Below are positions 7,921-15,089 of a stretch of DNA of 28,961 nt, piece after piece (position 1 is the stretch's first letter; each line of letters starts with the position of its first letter). The DNA is taken from NCBI GenBank assembly GCA_035701505.1, contig DASSSA010000042.1, positions 1 to 28,961 on the forward strand, in the 5' to 3' direction. This DNA is from AC-69 sp035701505 (GTDB taxonomy: Bacteria; Actinomycetota; UBA4738; HRBIN12). The notes under the pieces are model-generated. The model was not told the origin of the DNA and made no database searches. It was given only the letters and a program-made list of their open reading frames with translations. The translations under genes and the position numbers were made by a program.

Positions 7921-8055
7921 GGGGTAGACGGAAATACTTAGGGGAAAAGCCCGTAGGAGGTTCATTTCCATTCGGAAGGCCCCGATGGTCACTGGGAAGG
8001 TGTCGGTCGTTCGCCCGACACCCCGGCGTGCGGGCCGACCGCTTCAGGTGGGGTC
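7921..8055 (+). promoter_or_regulatory. Structured upstream region of the collagen-like gene
   Basis: The 367-base gap before the collagen-like gene holds ordered secondary structure near its 3' end. An outer pair GGAAAT (7930-7935)/ATTTCC (7964-7969) encloses a smaller stem made of CTTA-GGG and CCC-TAGG (7937-7957). A second 8-bp hairpin, GGTGTCGG (7999-8006)/CCGACACC (8015-8022), follows. GGTCG (8005-8009) could instead pair with CGACC (8036-8040), which would break that hairpin just upstream of the Shine-Dalgarno-like AGGTGGGG (8046-8053). Exclusive pairings next to a ribosome-binding site suggest a cis-acting RNA. I do not recognise a known riboswitch class, and expression has not been shown. 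Confidence 0.4.
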
Positions 8056-9225
8056 ATGGCAAAGTCAAGCGACAGGTGGGGGTGGGTGAAGCCGGCGATC
8101 GTCATCGGGCTGGTCGCCGCCGTCCTGCTCCTCATGGCTGGGGTCGAGGCCGGGGGCCGCCCAGGGCAGAGCGCCGTTGGCCCAACCGGGTCGACGGGAG
8201 CGACCGGCGCAACCGGGGCGACGGGTTCCGCCGGTGTTTCGGGGGCTACGGGTGCTTCGGGTCTTCCGGGTCCGGCGGGCGTCGGATCCGTGGGTCCGGT
8301 CGGCCCCACCGGTGCACCAGGTCCCGCTGGTCCAACGGGCCCCAAGGGCGACGCGGGTGCGGACGGCACCGCCGGAACGGCAGGCGCCACAGGCTCGAGC
8401 GGTGCGGACGGCGCATCGGGCGCGACGGGCGCATCGGGCGCATCGGGCGCGACGGGCGCAACGGGCGCATCGGGCGCGACGGGCGCATCGGGCGCGACGG
8501 GCGCAACAGGCGCATCGGGCGCGACGGGCGCATCGGGCGCGACGGGCCCGGCAGGATCCGACGGCGCTACCGGGCCGACAGGTGCGACAGGCCCAGTCGG
8601 GCCGACGGGTCCAGTCGGGCCGACGGGCCCGGCCGGTCCGGCCGGCGCGACGGGAGCTGCCGGTGCGGATGGTGCGGATGGTGCGGATGGCGCCGATGGC
8701 GCGACTGGCGCGACGGGTTCCGCCGGTGCGACCGGCGCCCCTGGCTCAACCGGCGCGACGGGTGCTCAAGGGGCGACCGGTGCCGCAGGCGCCACCGGGG
8801 CGCCGGGTGCTGACGGTGCGACCGGCGCCACGGGCCCGACCGGCGCTGCTGGTCCGACCGGAGCAACCGGCCCCACTGGCGCTGACGGGGCCACCGGTCC
8901 CCACGGCCCGATGGGACCGACTGGTGCGACCGGCGCTACCGGTGCAACCGGCGCCACCGGACCGATGCCGAACTACCGAGCGAGTACGGCAACGATCAAC
9001 AGCGGCTCGAGCTCGGTGACCGTCGGCATGTCGAGCGCGATGCCGAATGCGAACTACGTCGCAGTGGTGTCGCCGGGAGGTACGACCGGAGCTGCGAACT
9101 GTCTGGTTGTCTCGAACAGGACGACCACCCAGTTCACGATATCCAACCTCAACTGCAACTCCGGAGCTCCTGCCAACGTCAACGCGAACTTACTCGTCTT
9201 CTGGATCGCTGTGGAGCAGAACTAG
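8056..9225 (+). CDS. Collagen-like Gly-X-Y repeat surface protein
   Basis: The protein has a short basic N-terminus and one hydrophobic segment (about residues 13-30), which could be a signal peptide or membrane anchor. Residues 42-304 are 87 Gly-X-Y triplets with one two-residue break (GV) after the eleventh triplet. Thr, Ala, Ser, Asp and Pro fill X and Y, with many GAT and GAS units. This composition is typical of bacterial collagen-like proteins, whose triple helices can form without hydroxyproline. A C-terminal domain of about 85 residues is rich in Ser/Thr/Asn/Val, has two Cys and looks like beta structure. It may be the trimerising or adhesive head, as in exosporium-type collagen proteins. 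AGGTGGGG precedes the ATG. The 3' end overlaps the convergent HD-GYP gene by 47 bases. Role in adhesion or coat structure is inferred. Confidence 0.85.
   Translation: MAKSSDRWGWVKPAIVIGLVAAVLLLMAGVEAGGRPGQSAVGPTGSTGATGATGATGSAGVSGATGASGLPGPAGVGSVGPVGPTGAPGPAGPTGPKGDAGADGTAGTAGATGSSGADGASGATGASGASGATGATGASGATGASGATGATGASGATGASGATGPAGSDGATGPTGATGPVGPTGPVGPTGPAGPAGATGAAGADGADGADGADGATGATGSAGATGAPGSTGATGAQGATGAAGATGAPGADGATGATGPTGAAGPTGATGPTGADGATGPHGPMGPTGATGATGATGATGPMPNYRASTATINSGSSSVTVGMSSAMPNANYVAVVSPGGTTGAANCLVVSNRTTTQFTISNLNCNSGAPANVNANLLVFWIAVEQN
8410..8544 (+). repeat. In-frame DNA tandem repeat (GAS/GAT block)
   Basis: Fifteen consecutive 9-base units encode only Gly-Ala-Ser or Gly-Ala-Thr, nearly all using the same codons (GGC-GCA-TCG and GGC-GCG-ACG). 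The near-identity at DNA level, unlike the more varied codons of the other triplets, suggests recent expansion by slippage or unequal recombination. Length variation between strains would keep the frame. Confidence 0.8.
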
Positions 9226-10300
9226 TCACCTCGGTCGCCGTCGTCACGCTTCCTCTCGCGAGGTCGACCGCCGCCTTCTCGGAGATACCGAGGAACGCAT
9301 CGACCACGTCCGGATCGAACTGACTTCCCCGACCCCGCGTGATCTCCGCTACGGCAGCCTCGACCGGCCACGCACGCTTATACGGGCGATCGTGCGTCAG
9401 AGCGTCGAACACATCGGCGACCGCCGTGATGCGACCGGACAGTGGGATCTCCTCGCCGGCAAGGCCGGCGTACCCGTGACCGTCCCATCGCTCGTGGTGG
9501 GCGAAGGCGATCTCCTCGGCCAGCTTGAGAAGCGCTGATCGGCTTCCGGAGAGGATTCGCGCGCCGATCGTCGTGTGCGTCTTGACGACCTCGAACTCCT
9601 TCGACGAGAGCTTGCGTGGGGCGAGGAGGATGGCGTCCGGGACGCCGATCTTCCCCACGTCGTGGAGCGCCGCGGCTCGTTCGATGGGCTCGAGCACGCC
9701 GCTCGCCACTCCCATCGTTCGAGCGATGAGGAATGCGGTCCGGCCGACCCGCCTGGTGTGCTGGCCCGTGTCATCGTCCCGGAATTCGGCGGCCAGGGCG
9801 AGCCGTTCGAAAGTCTCGATCTGCGACTCCTGGAGCTCCTGGGTTCGGATCCCCACCCGCTCTTCCAGCGACTCGTTCTGAACCCTGAGCTCCTCGTGTA
9901 GGAGCCGGACCTCCAACATGTTCCTGATCCGGAGCAGGACCTCGTCGATGTCGAGTGGCTTGGTCAGGAAGTCCTTCGCCCCCGAGGCCAGGGCCCGTCT
10001 CCTGGTCTCGGTGGACGTGTCTGCGGTGAGGACGAGGATCGGCAGGTACGAGTCCCTCGTCGACAGCGACTCGAGCAGCTGCATCACTTCGAATCCGTCC
10101 ATGTGCGGCATCATCAGATCGAGGAGGATCAGATCCGGCTCGCACTCCGCGACCAGGCGGGAGACTTCGCGTGACTGCGTGGTACTCGCGATGTTGCCGT
10201 ACCCCGCGTGCGCCAGCGCCCGTTCCAGAAGCCGGACGTTGGATTCCTCGTCGTCGACGATCAGGATCCGGGCTTCCGTCGATGACCCCTTGCGCCACAT
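9179..10300 (-). CDS. Response regulator with HD-GYP domain (c-di-GMP phosphodiesterase family)
   Basis: Residues 10-130 are a receiver domain: acidic pair D16/D17, phosphoacceptor D61 (LILLDLMMP), T92 and K114 (FLTKPLD). A coiled-coil linker (about 130-165) leads to an HD-GYP domain with H213-D214 (HDVGKIGVPD), THTTIGARIL (241-250), HHERWDGHGYAG (268-279) and DVFDALTHDRPYK (296-308). The metal-ligand residues appear intact, but the name-giving GYP is GYA. The likely role is phosphorylation-controlled hydrolysis of cyclic di-GMP. No GGDEF or EAL gene is in the window. The gene is divergent from the hybrid kinase pair, which are candidate partners. Its last 15 codons lie antisense to the end of the collagen-like gene. 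The ATG at 10300 has AGCAGGG directly before it, unusually close. Confidence 0.9.
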   Translation of the reverse strand: MWRKGSSTEARILIVDDEESNVRLLERALAHAGYGNIASTTQSREVSRLVAECEPDLILLDLMMPHMDGFEVMQLLESLSTRDSYLPILVLTADTSTETRRRALASGAKDFLTKPLDIDEVLLRIRNMLEVRLLHEELRVQNESLEERVGIRTQELQESQIETFERLALAAEFRDDDTGQHTRRVGRTAFLIARTMGVASGVLEPIERAAALHDVGKIGVPDAILLAPRKLSSKEFEVVKTHTTIGARILSGSRSALLKLAEEIAFAHHERWDGHGYAGLAGEEIPLSGRITAVADVFDALTHDRPYKRAWPVEAAVAEITRGRGSQFDPDVVDAFLGISEKAAVDLARGSVTTATEVTSSAPQRSRRRVSSR

Positions 10301-10330
10301 CCCTGCTTACCCCCAGTGCTCGTCTTCGAT

Positions 10331-10392
10331 TCATCGGTGAGCTGGCCACGCGGCTTTACTCGGGGTTTAGCCGCAAACGACGGTGCCGATAA
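10331..10392. promoter_or_regulatory. Divergent promoter region with sigma-28/WhiG-like elements
   Basis: This sequence separates the HD-GYP gene (-) and the first hybrid kinase (+). On the + strand GCCGATAA (10385-10392) equals the classic FliA/WhiG -10 octamer, 28 bases before the kinase start, but the -35 position (10366-10369) reads TTTA rather than TAAA. On the - strand TAAA (10358-10355) is followed after 16 bases by ACCGATGA (10338-10331), six of eight matches to that octamer. An inverted repeat GCGGCT (10350-10355)/AGCCGC (10369-10374) lies between. The match is suggestive only. Confidence 0.4.
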
Positions 10393-10419
10393 AGGCGAAG
10401 AGAGGCCGGCGTCCGGGGG

Positions 10420-12711
10420 TTGCTGGTGGAGGAGACTGGAGGGCATTCCGAGAGCTCGGAGCCACCCCGGCTCCCGGCGCTCCCGGCGCTCTGGGCCGAC
10501 CGTTCCCTTCGGGCCAAGGGCCTGATCGTCGGCATGATTCCCGTTGGGGCGTTCCTCCTCTCGGCTTCCCTGGTAACGATCGAGGTCGGGGTCATAGCGG
10601 GGTTCGCGTGCAGCTTGGCCGGCATCGTTCTCTTCACCACCAGCGTGGCCCGAAGGGTTCAGCGGAACGAGGAGAATGCGCGAAGGCTCGCCGAGGGCTT
10701 GCCCCTCCTGGCCCCGATCTCCGGAGGCGACGAGGTGGGCGGGGTCGCCCAGGCACTCCAGCGCGCCAGCGCGATCCTGACCGAACGGCAGGCCGCTCTT
10801 GAGGAGAGCGAGGCCACGTATCGAACCCTTGCACGGAACTTCCCCGATGGGTTCGTGGGGCTCTTCGATCACGAACTGCGCCTCACGCTGATGGAGGGCA
10901 AGGGGTTGGAGCCCATCGGCCTCACCAAGGAGCGATTGGAGGGACGGACCATCACGGAGGTGGGGGAGGAGGTGTTCCCGGCGACGGCGAGGATCGCCGA
11001 ATCGCAATATCGCGCGGCACTCACCGGTGAGAAGACCACGACGGAGCGGTTGATCAACGACCGCACGTTCCTCGTGCAGATCGTTCCCGTGCGCTCCGAT
11101 ACCGGAGAGGTGGTCGCCGGGATGCTAGTCGCACTGGACATCACCGGGCGCAAGGAAGCCGAGGAGGAGCTTCGGCGAGCAGAAGCGTTCCTGGATTCGG
11201 TGGTGGAGAACATCCCGAGCATGGTCTTCGTCAAGTCCGCCGAGGACTTGCGGTTCGTCCGGTTCAATCGGGCCGGCGAGGAGCTCCTCGGCCATTCGCG
11301 GAGCGACCTCCTCGGCAAGAACGATCACGACCTTTTTCCGGCTGAGGAGGCCGAGTTCTTCACGTCGAAGGACCGCGAGGTGCTGGCGAGCGGCCGGCTC
11401 GTCGACGTCCCCGAGGAACGCATCCAGACCCGCGAACATGGTGAGCGGTTCCTCCACACGCGGAAGATCCCGATCCTCGAAGCGGACGGACATCCCGTCT
11501 ACCTCCTCGGGATCTCCGAGGACATCACCGATCGACGGATGGCGGACGCCCAGATCCGCGAGAGCAAGGAACTGGCCGAGCGAGCCAACCGGGCAAAGGA
11601 CGAGTTCCTATCCCGGATGAGCCACGAGCTGCGAACCCCCTTGAACGCGGTGCTGGGATTCGCACAGATCCTGGAGATCGAGGACCCGACTCCCGATCAA
11701 CGTGAGAGCATTCGCCAGATCCTGGCGGCGGGGCGGCACCTCCTCGGGCTGATCGATGAGGTGCTCGACGTCAGCCGGATCGCCACCGGCAGGCTCTCCC
11801 TGTCGTCGGAGCCGGTGTCGGTCACCGACGCACTGACCGAGGCCGCCGACCTGATCCGCCCGTTGGCCGTGGAACGGGGCATCCACCTGCGGATCGACGA
11901 TGCGGACGGGCTCCACGTCCTGGCGGACCGTCAACGCCTCAAGCAGGTCCTGTTGAATCTGCTCTCGAACGGCGTCAAGTACAACCGCGAGGGCGGCGAC
12001 ATCCTGGTCACGTGGGCGCCCGTGACCCCGGACCGGCTTGCGATCCGGGTGGCCGATACGGGGGTGGGCATCGCCTCGGAGGCGATGGCCCGCCTGTTCG
12101 ACCCCTTCGACCGTCTCGGCGCGGAGATGAGCGGCGTGGAGGGGACTGGACTGGGCCTGGCGCTCAGCAAGGGTCTGATCGAAGCCATGGGGGGGACGGT
12201 CAAGGCCGAGAGCGAGGCCGGCGCCGGCAGCGTCTTCACCATCGAGCTCCGCCTGGCCGAGCCACCGGTGGACCGCTTCGAGCGGGAATGGGGGGGAGTG
12301 GAGGCCCCGCCGACCCAGGTCACTCCGTCTCGGACGATCCTGTATATCGAGGACAACGTGTCCAACCTACGGTTGATCGAGCGGATCATCTCCGATCGCC
12401 CACACGTTCGGTTGCTCTCGGCTATGCAGGCGAGCCTCGGACTAGAGCTTGCCCGCGATCACCTACCGGACCTCATCCTCCTTGACCTGCACCTGCCCGA
12501 CATGGCGGGAGACGAGGCGCTTCGGCGTCTGCGGCAGGACCCCACGACGCGAACGATCCCGGTCGTCATGATCTCGGCCGACGCGACCCAGGCTCAAATC
12601 GAGCGGCTGCTCGCCGCAGGGGCCGACGAGTACCTCACGAAGCCGCTCGACGTCAAGCGGTTCCTCCAGGTTCTGGAAGCGATGCTCGACCGAGAGCCGG
12701 CGGGACCATGA
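10420..12711 (+). CDS. Membrane hybrid histidine kinase (2TM-PAS-PAS-HisKA-HATPase-REC)
   Basis: Two membrane helices (about 35-53 and 56-75) with almost no periplasmic loop are followed by a HAMP-like linker, a PAS domain (131-245) and a second PAS (255-380). Next come a HisKA domain with the phosphorylated His402 in SHELRTPLNA, and an HATPase domain with an N-box (NLLSNGVKYN), G1 (DTGVGI) and G2 (GTGLGLAL). The C-terminal receiver has its phosphoacceptor at D689 (LILLDLHLPD) and KPLD near the end. The short extracytoplasmic loop suggests sensing in the membrane or by the PAS domains. The TTG start at 10420 follows CCGGGGG; a GTG at 10426 is equally possible. The stop overlaps the next kinase (ATGA). 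The divergent HD-GYP regulator is a likely output. Confidence 0.88.
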   Translation: MLVEETGGHSESSEPPRLPALPALWADRSLRAKGLIVGMIPVGAFLLSASLVTIEVGVIAGFACSLAGIVLFTTSVARRVQRNEENARRLAEGLPLLAPISGGDEVGGVAQALQRASAILTERQAALEESEATYRTLARNFPDGFVGLFDHELRLTLMEGKGLEPIGLTKERLEGRTITEVGEEVFPATARIAESQYRAALTGEKTTTERLINDRTFLVQIVPVRSDTGEVVAGMLVALDITGRKEAEEELRRAEAFLDSVVENIPSMVFVKSAEDLRFVRFNRAGEELLGHSRSDLLGKNDHDLFPAEEAEFFTSKDREVLASGRLVDVPEERIQTREHGERFLHTRKIPILEADGHPVYLLGISEDITDRRMADAQIRESKELAERANRAKDEFLSRMSHELRTPLNAVLGFAQILEIEDPTPDQRESIRQILAAGRHLLGLIDEVLDVSRIATGRLSLSSEPVSVTDALTEAADLIRPLAVERGIHLRIDDADGLHVLADRQRLKQVLLNLLSNGVKYNREGGDILVTWAPVTPDRLAIRVADTGVGIASEAMARLFDPFDRLGAEMSGVEGTGLGLALSKGLIEAMGGTVKAESEAGAGSVFTIELRLAEPPVDRFEREWGGVEAPPTQVTPSRTILYIEDNVSNLRLIERIISDRPHVRLLSAMQASLGLELARDHLPDLILLDLHLPDMAGDEALRRLRQDPTTRTIPVVMISADATQAQIERLLAAGADEYLTKPLDVKRFLQVLEAMLDREPAGP

Positions 12712-14300
12712 CGAACGACCGGGTGGCCAGCTCGCGCGCGCTCGATGCCGAACGGATGTACCGAACGCTTGTGGAACAGGTCCCGGTCGTCGTGTACGTC
12801 GCGGAGTTCGGGCAGCACGGGCCGTGGCGGTACGTGAGTCCCCGGATCGAGTCGATGCTGGGCTTCTCGCCGGAGGAATGGCTGGCCAACCCGGCCCTGT
12901 GGTACGACCAGATGGTTCCGGAAGACCGCGAGGGTGCGATGGCCGATGAGGCCCTCAGCCGAGAGATGGGGACGCCACTTCGGAGTGAGTACCGGCTGCG
13001 GACCCATGACGGGCGTGTCGTCTGGGTCCGGGACGAGGCCGTCGTGGTGCACGACGGAGCCGGCCGTCCCTCCTTCTTTCACGGGATCCTGGCCGACATC
13101 ACGCCGGAGAAGGAGGCGGAGAAGGTCGCCGAACGGGCCGAAGTGGCCGAGCAGGCCAACCGGGCAAAGGACGAGTTCCTGTCCCGGATGAGCCACGAGC
13201 TCCGAACCCCACTGAACGCCATCCTGGGGTTCGGTCAGCTCCTCCAGACCTCGCCGCTCGCTCCGGCCGACGCGGAGAGCGTCGAGCAGATCCTCAAAGG
13301 CGGACGTCACCTGCTGGATCTGATCAACGAGGTCCTGGACATCGCCCGCATCGAGTCGCGCACCCTCTCGCTCTCGATCGAGCCCGTCTCGGTCTACGAG
13401 GTCATCCGCGAGGCGGTCGACCTCGTGCTGCCGCTTGCGGCGAAGAGAGGGATTGCAGTCCACGCATCGGGCTCCGATCCGGCTTCGTTCGTGCTTGCCG
13501 ACCGGCAACGTCTGAAGCAGGCCATGTTGAACCTCCTGGCCAACGCGGTGAAGTACAACCACGAGGGGGGCTCCGCGACCGTCTCGGTGGAGGGGATGGC
13601 CGACTCGATCACGATCCGCGTGCGCGACACGGGGCTCGGCATCCGTTCTGAGGACCAGGAGCGGCTCTTCTCCCCGTTCGACCGGCTGGGGGCCGAACGA
13701 ACCGGCATCGAGGGGACCGGCCTAGGCCTCGCCCTGACCAAGGCCCTGGTCGAGGGCATGGGCGGCTCGATCGGGGTGGAGAGCGAGATCGGGACCGGGA
13801 GCACGTTCTGGCTGGCCCTCCGCCCAGCCGAGGACCCCAACTCCCTCGAGGACCCGGCGAGGGAGCCATCGGGCGACCGCGGCCCCATCCACACCATCCT
13901 GTGCATCGAGGACGACCCGTCGAACCTCAGGCTGATCGAGCGGATCCTGGCCAACCGCCCCGGGGTGAGGCTCCTCAAGGCCATCCGGGGCAGGATGGGG
14001 CTCGACCTGGCTCGCGAGCACCACCCAGACCTGATCGTGGTGGACGTTCACCTCCCCGACATCCCCGGCGACCACGTGATCCGCAGACTTCGGAACGGCC
14101 CCGCCACCGGAAGGACACCGGTGATCGTCACGTCAGCGGACGCGACACCGAAGCAGCGGAAGAGGCTGATCGCCGCAGGGGCCACCGAGTACCTCTCCAA
14201 GCCCCTCGACGTGAAGCGGTTCCTGGCCGTCGTGGATGAGGCTTTGGGCAATCCCCCCATCAGAATGGGGGCGTCCCCCCCGAGCAGAGTGGGTTGGTAG
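12708..14300 (+). CDS. Soluble hybrid histidine kinase (PAS-HisKA-HATPase-REC)
   Basis: This protein lacks membrane segments. A PAS domain (about 17-135, with FSPEEWL and VPEDRE features) precedes HisKA with His163 in SHELRTPLNA. An HATPase domain follows (N-box NLLANAVKYN, G1 DTGLGI, G2 GTGLGLAL), then a receiver with phosphoacceptor D446 (LIVVDVHLPD) and KPLDVKRFL. It is a paralogue of the upstream kinase; 61 of 65 bases around the His box are the same at 11584-11648 and 13155-13219. Its ATG overlaps the upstream stop, so both are made from one transcript and may cross-phosphorylate. The last about 15 residues (Pro/Ser/Gly-rich) lie beyond the receiver fold and coincide with a hairpin at 14254-14271. 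Confidence 0.88.
   Translation: MTNDRVASSRALDAERMYRTLVEQVPVVVYVAEFGQHGPWRYVSPRIESMLGFSPEEWLANPALWYDQMVPEDREGAMADEALSREMGTPLRSEYRLRTHDGRVVWVRDEAVVVHDGAGRPSFFHGILADITPEKEAEKVAERAEVAEQANRAKDEFLSRMSHELRTPLNAILGFGQLLQTSPLAPADAESVEQILKGGRHLLDLINEVLDIARIESRTLSLSIEPVSVYEVIREAVDLVLPLAAKRGIAVHASGSDPASFVLADRQRLKQAMLNLLANAVKYNHEGGSATVSVEGMADSITIRVRDTGLGIRSEDQERLFSPFDRLGAERTGIEGTGLGLALTKALVEGMGGSIGVESEIGTGSTFWLALRPAEDPNSLEDPAREPSGDRGPIHTILCIEDDPSNLRLIERILANRPGVRLLKAIRGRMGLDLAREHHPDLIVVDVHLPDIPGDHVIRRLRNGPATGRTPVIVTSADATPKQRKRLIAAGATEYLSKPLDVKRFLAVVDEALGNPPIRMGASPPSRVGW
14254..14271 (+). other. Hairpin inside the 3' end of the second kinase gene
   Basis: CCCCCAT (14254-14260) and ATGGGGG (14265-14271) pair perfectly around a 4-base loop. 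A C-run but no T-run follows. It could slow transcription or protect the kinase mRNA end before the rplJ leader begins. It may also be incidental to the Pro-rich tail codons. Confidence 0.35.
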
Positions 14301-14317
14301 CGATGACCTGGTAGCCT

Positions 14318-14400
14318 GGGGAACGCCGCAGACCGCAGGGGCGCCGCATGATCCGGCCACGCCGGTACCTGCCGAGGCGATGAGGTGAGCGCCGTTCGAC
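14318..14400 (+). promoter_or_regulatory. Ribosomal protein L10 leader RNA
   Basis: The sequence CCGCAGACCGCAGG (14326-14339), with its distal partner CCTGCCGAGGC (14368-14378), is the recognisable core of the L10 leader (the Rfam L10_leader type), the mRNA site bound by excess L10 or L10-L12 complex. It lies about 50-130 bases upstream of rplJ, with an intrinsic terminator between it and the gene, the expected arrangement for autogenous attenuation. The boundaries are approximate. Confidence 0.82.
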
Positions 14401-14403
14401 GTG

Positions 14404-14431
14404 CGCCTCCGCGCGCTGCGGAGGCGTTTTT
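14404..14431 (+). terminator. Intrinsic attenuator of the rplJ-rplL leader
   Basis: CGCCTCCGC (14404-14412) and GCGGAGGCG (14418-14426) form a perfect 9-bp stem with a 5-base loop, followed at once by five T residues (14427-14431). It ends 17 bases before the rplJ ATG, after the L10 leader, so it should couple rplJL transcription to the L10 level. Other promoters could bypass it. Confidence 0.88.
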
Positions 14432-14448
14432 CGTTGTTTGGAGTCAGG

Positions 14449-15087
14449 ATGCCGAGTCAGGAGAAGGTCGAGCAGGTCGCCAGGCTGAAGGGCCGGATCA
14501 GCGGCTCCCAAGCCCTGCTGCTGGCCGAGTACCGGGGCCTGAGCGTGAAGGACGCTACCGAGCTCCGTCGGGCGCTCGGCGAGGACACCCGGTTCTCCGT
14601 GGTGAAGAACACGTTGATGAGGAGGGCGGCCGGCGAGGCGGGCGTGGGCGAGCTCGAGCGGCTGTTGGAGGGCCCGACCGCCGTCGCCTTCGTGGCCGGC
14701 GATCCGGTTGCGGCGGCCAAGAGGGTCGTCGAGGCGGGGAAGCGGTTCCCCGCCCTGGCCCTGAAGGGCGCGTTCATGGAGGGGCGCGTCTTGGACGCCG
14801 ACGAGGCTCGCGGCCTGGCCGAGCTCGAGTCGCGGGACATCATGCTGTCCAGGCTCGCGGGAGCCTTCAAGGCCGAGATGTCCAGGGCCGCGGGCATGTT
14901 CCAGGCCCTCCAGGCTCGGTTCCTGGCGCTGCTCGAGGCGTACAAGGAGAAGGTTGCCCCGGGCGAGGAATCCGCCGCCGAGCCCCAGGTCGGGCAAGCG
15001 GTCAAGGAGGAAGCCGACGTCCCGGCCACACAGGCCGAGGGCGCCGAGCCACCGGAGGCCAAGGCCTCCGAAGAAGGAGAGGAGTGA
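14449..15087 (+). CDS. rplJ: 50S ribosomal protein L10
   Basis: L10 anchors L7/L12 dimers to the ribosomal stalk and represses its own operon. The protein shows the family pattern: KVEQVARLKGRI, LLLAEYRGLSVKDATELRRAL, then FSVVKNTLMRRAA and LEGPTAVAF. The ATG at 14449 with GGAG at 14440-14443 is the true start. A GTG at 14401 would place the initiator inside the attenuator stem and add 16 Arg-rich residues. At 212 residues it is longer than the E. coli protein because of an acidic Glu/Ala/Pro-rich tail from about residue 165, after the helix that binds L7/L12. It lies two bases upstream of rplL. Confidence 0.95.
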   Translation: MPSQEKVEQVARLKGRISGSQALLLAEYRGLSVKDATELRRALGEDTRFSVVKNTLMRRAAGEAGVGELERLLEGPTAVAFVAGDPVAAAKRVVEAGKRFPALALKGAFMEGRVLDADEARGLAELESRDIMLSRLAGAFKAEMSRAAGMFQALQARFLALLEAYKEKVAPGEESAAEPQVGQAVKEEADVPATQAEGAEPPEAKASEEGEE

Positions 15088-15089
15088 TC

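Noticed and set aside
8410..8544. CRISPR-like repeated DNA
   Set aside because: The repeats are contiguous 9-base coding units without spacers, in frame with Gly-X-Y triplets.
7194..8813. Open frame of 539 codons across the TPR gene, the gap and the collagen-like repeats
   Set aside because: It is antisense to the lipoprotein and out of frame with the collagen repeats. The translation is Arg/Gly/Asp repeat noise.
10350..10400. Class I c-di-GMP riboswitch before the hybrid kinase
   Set aside because: A GCAAAC segment is suggestive, but the conserved helices and receptor sequences are absent and a sigma-28-like -10 box explains part of it.
14290..14317. Promoter TTGGTA/TAGCCT before the L10 leader
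   Set aside because: The spacer is only 12 bases and no -35 box stands at 16-18 bases, so I could not support a promoter although one is expected nearby.
14401..14448. GTG start 48 bases earlier for rplJ
   Set aside because: It would translate through the attenuator stem into an Arg-rich stretch. ATG 14449 has a good GGAG site and matches L10 proteins.
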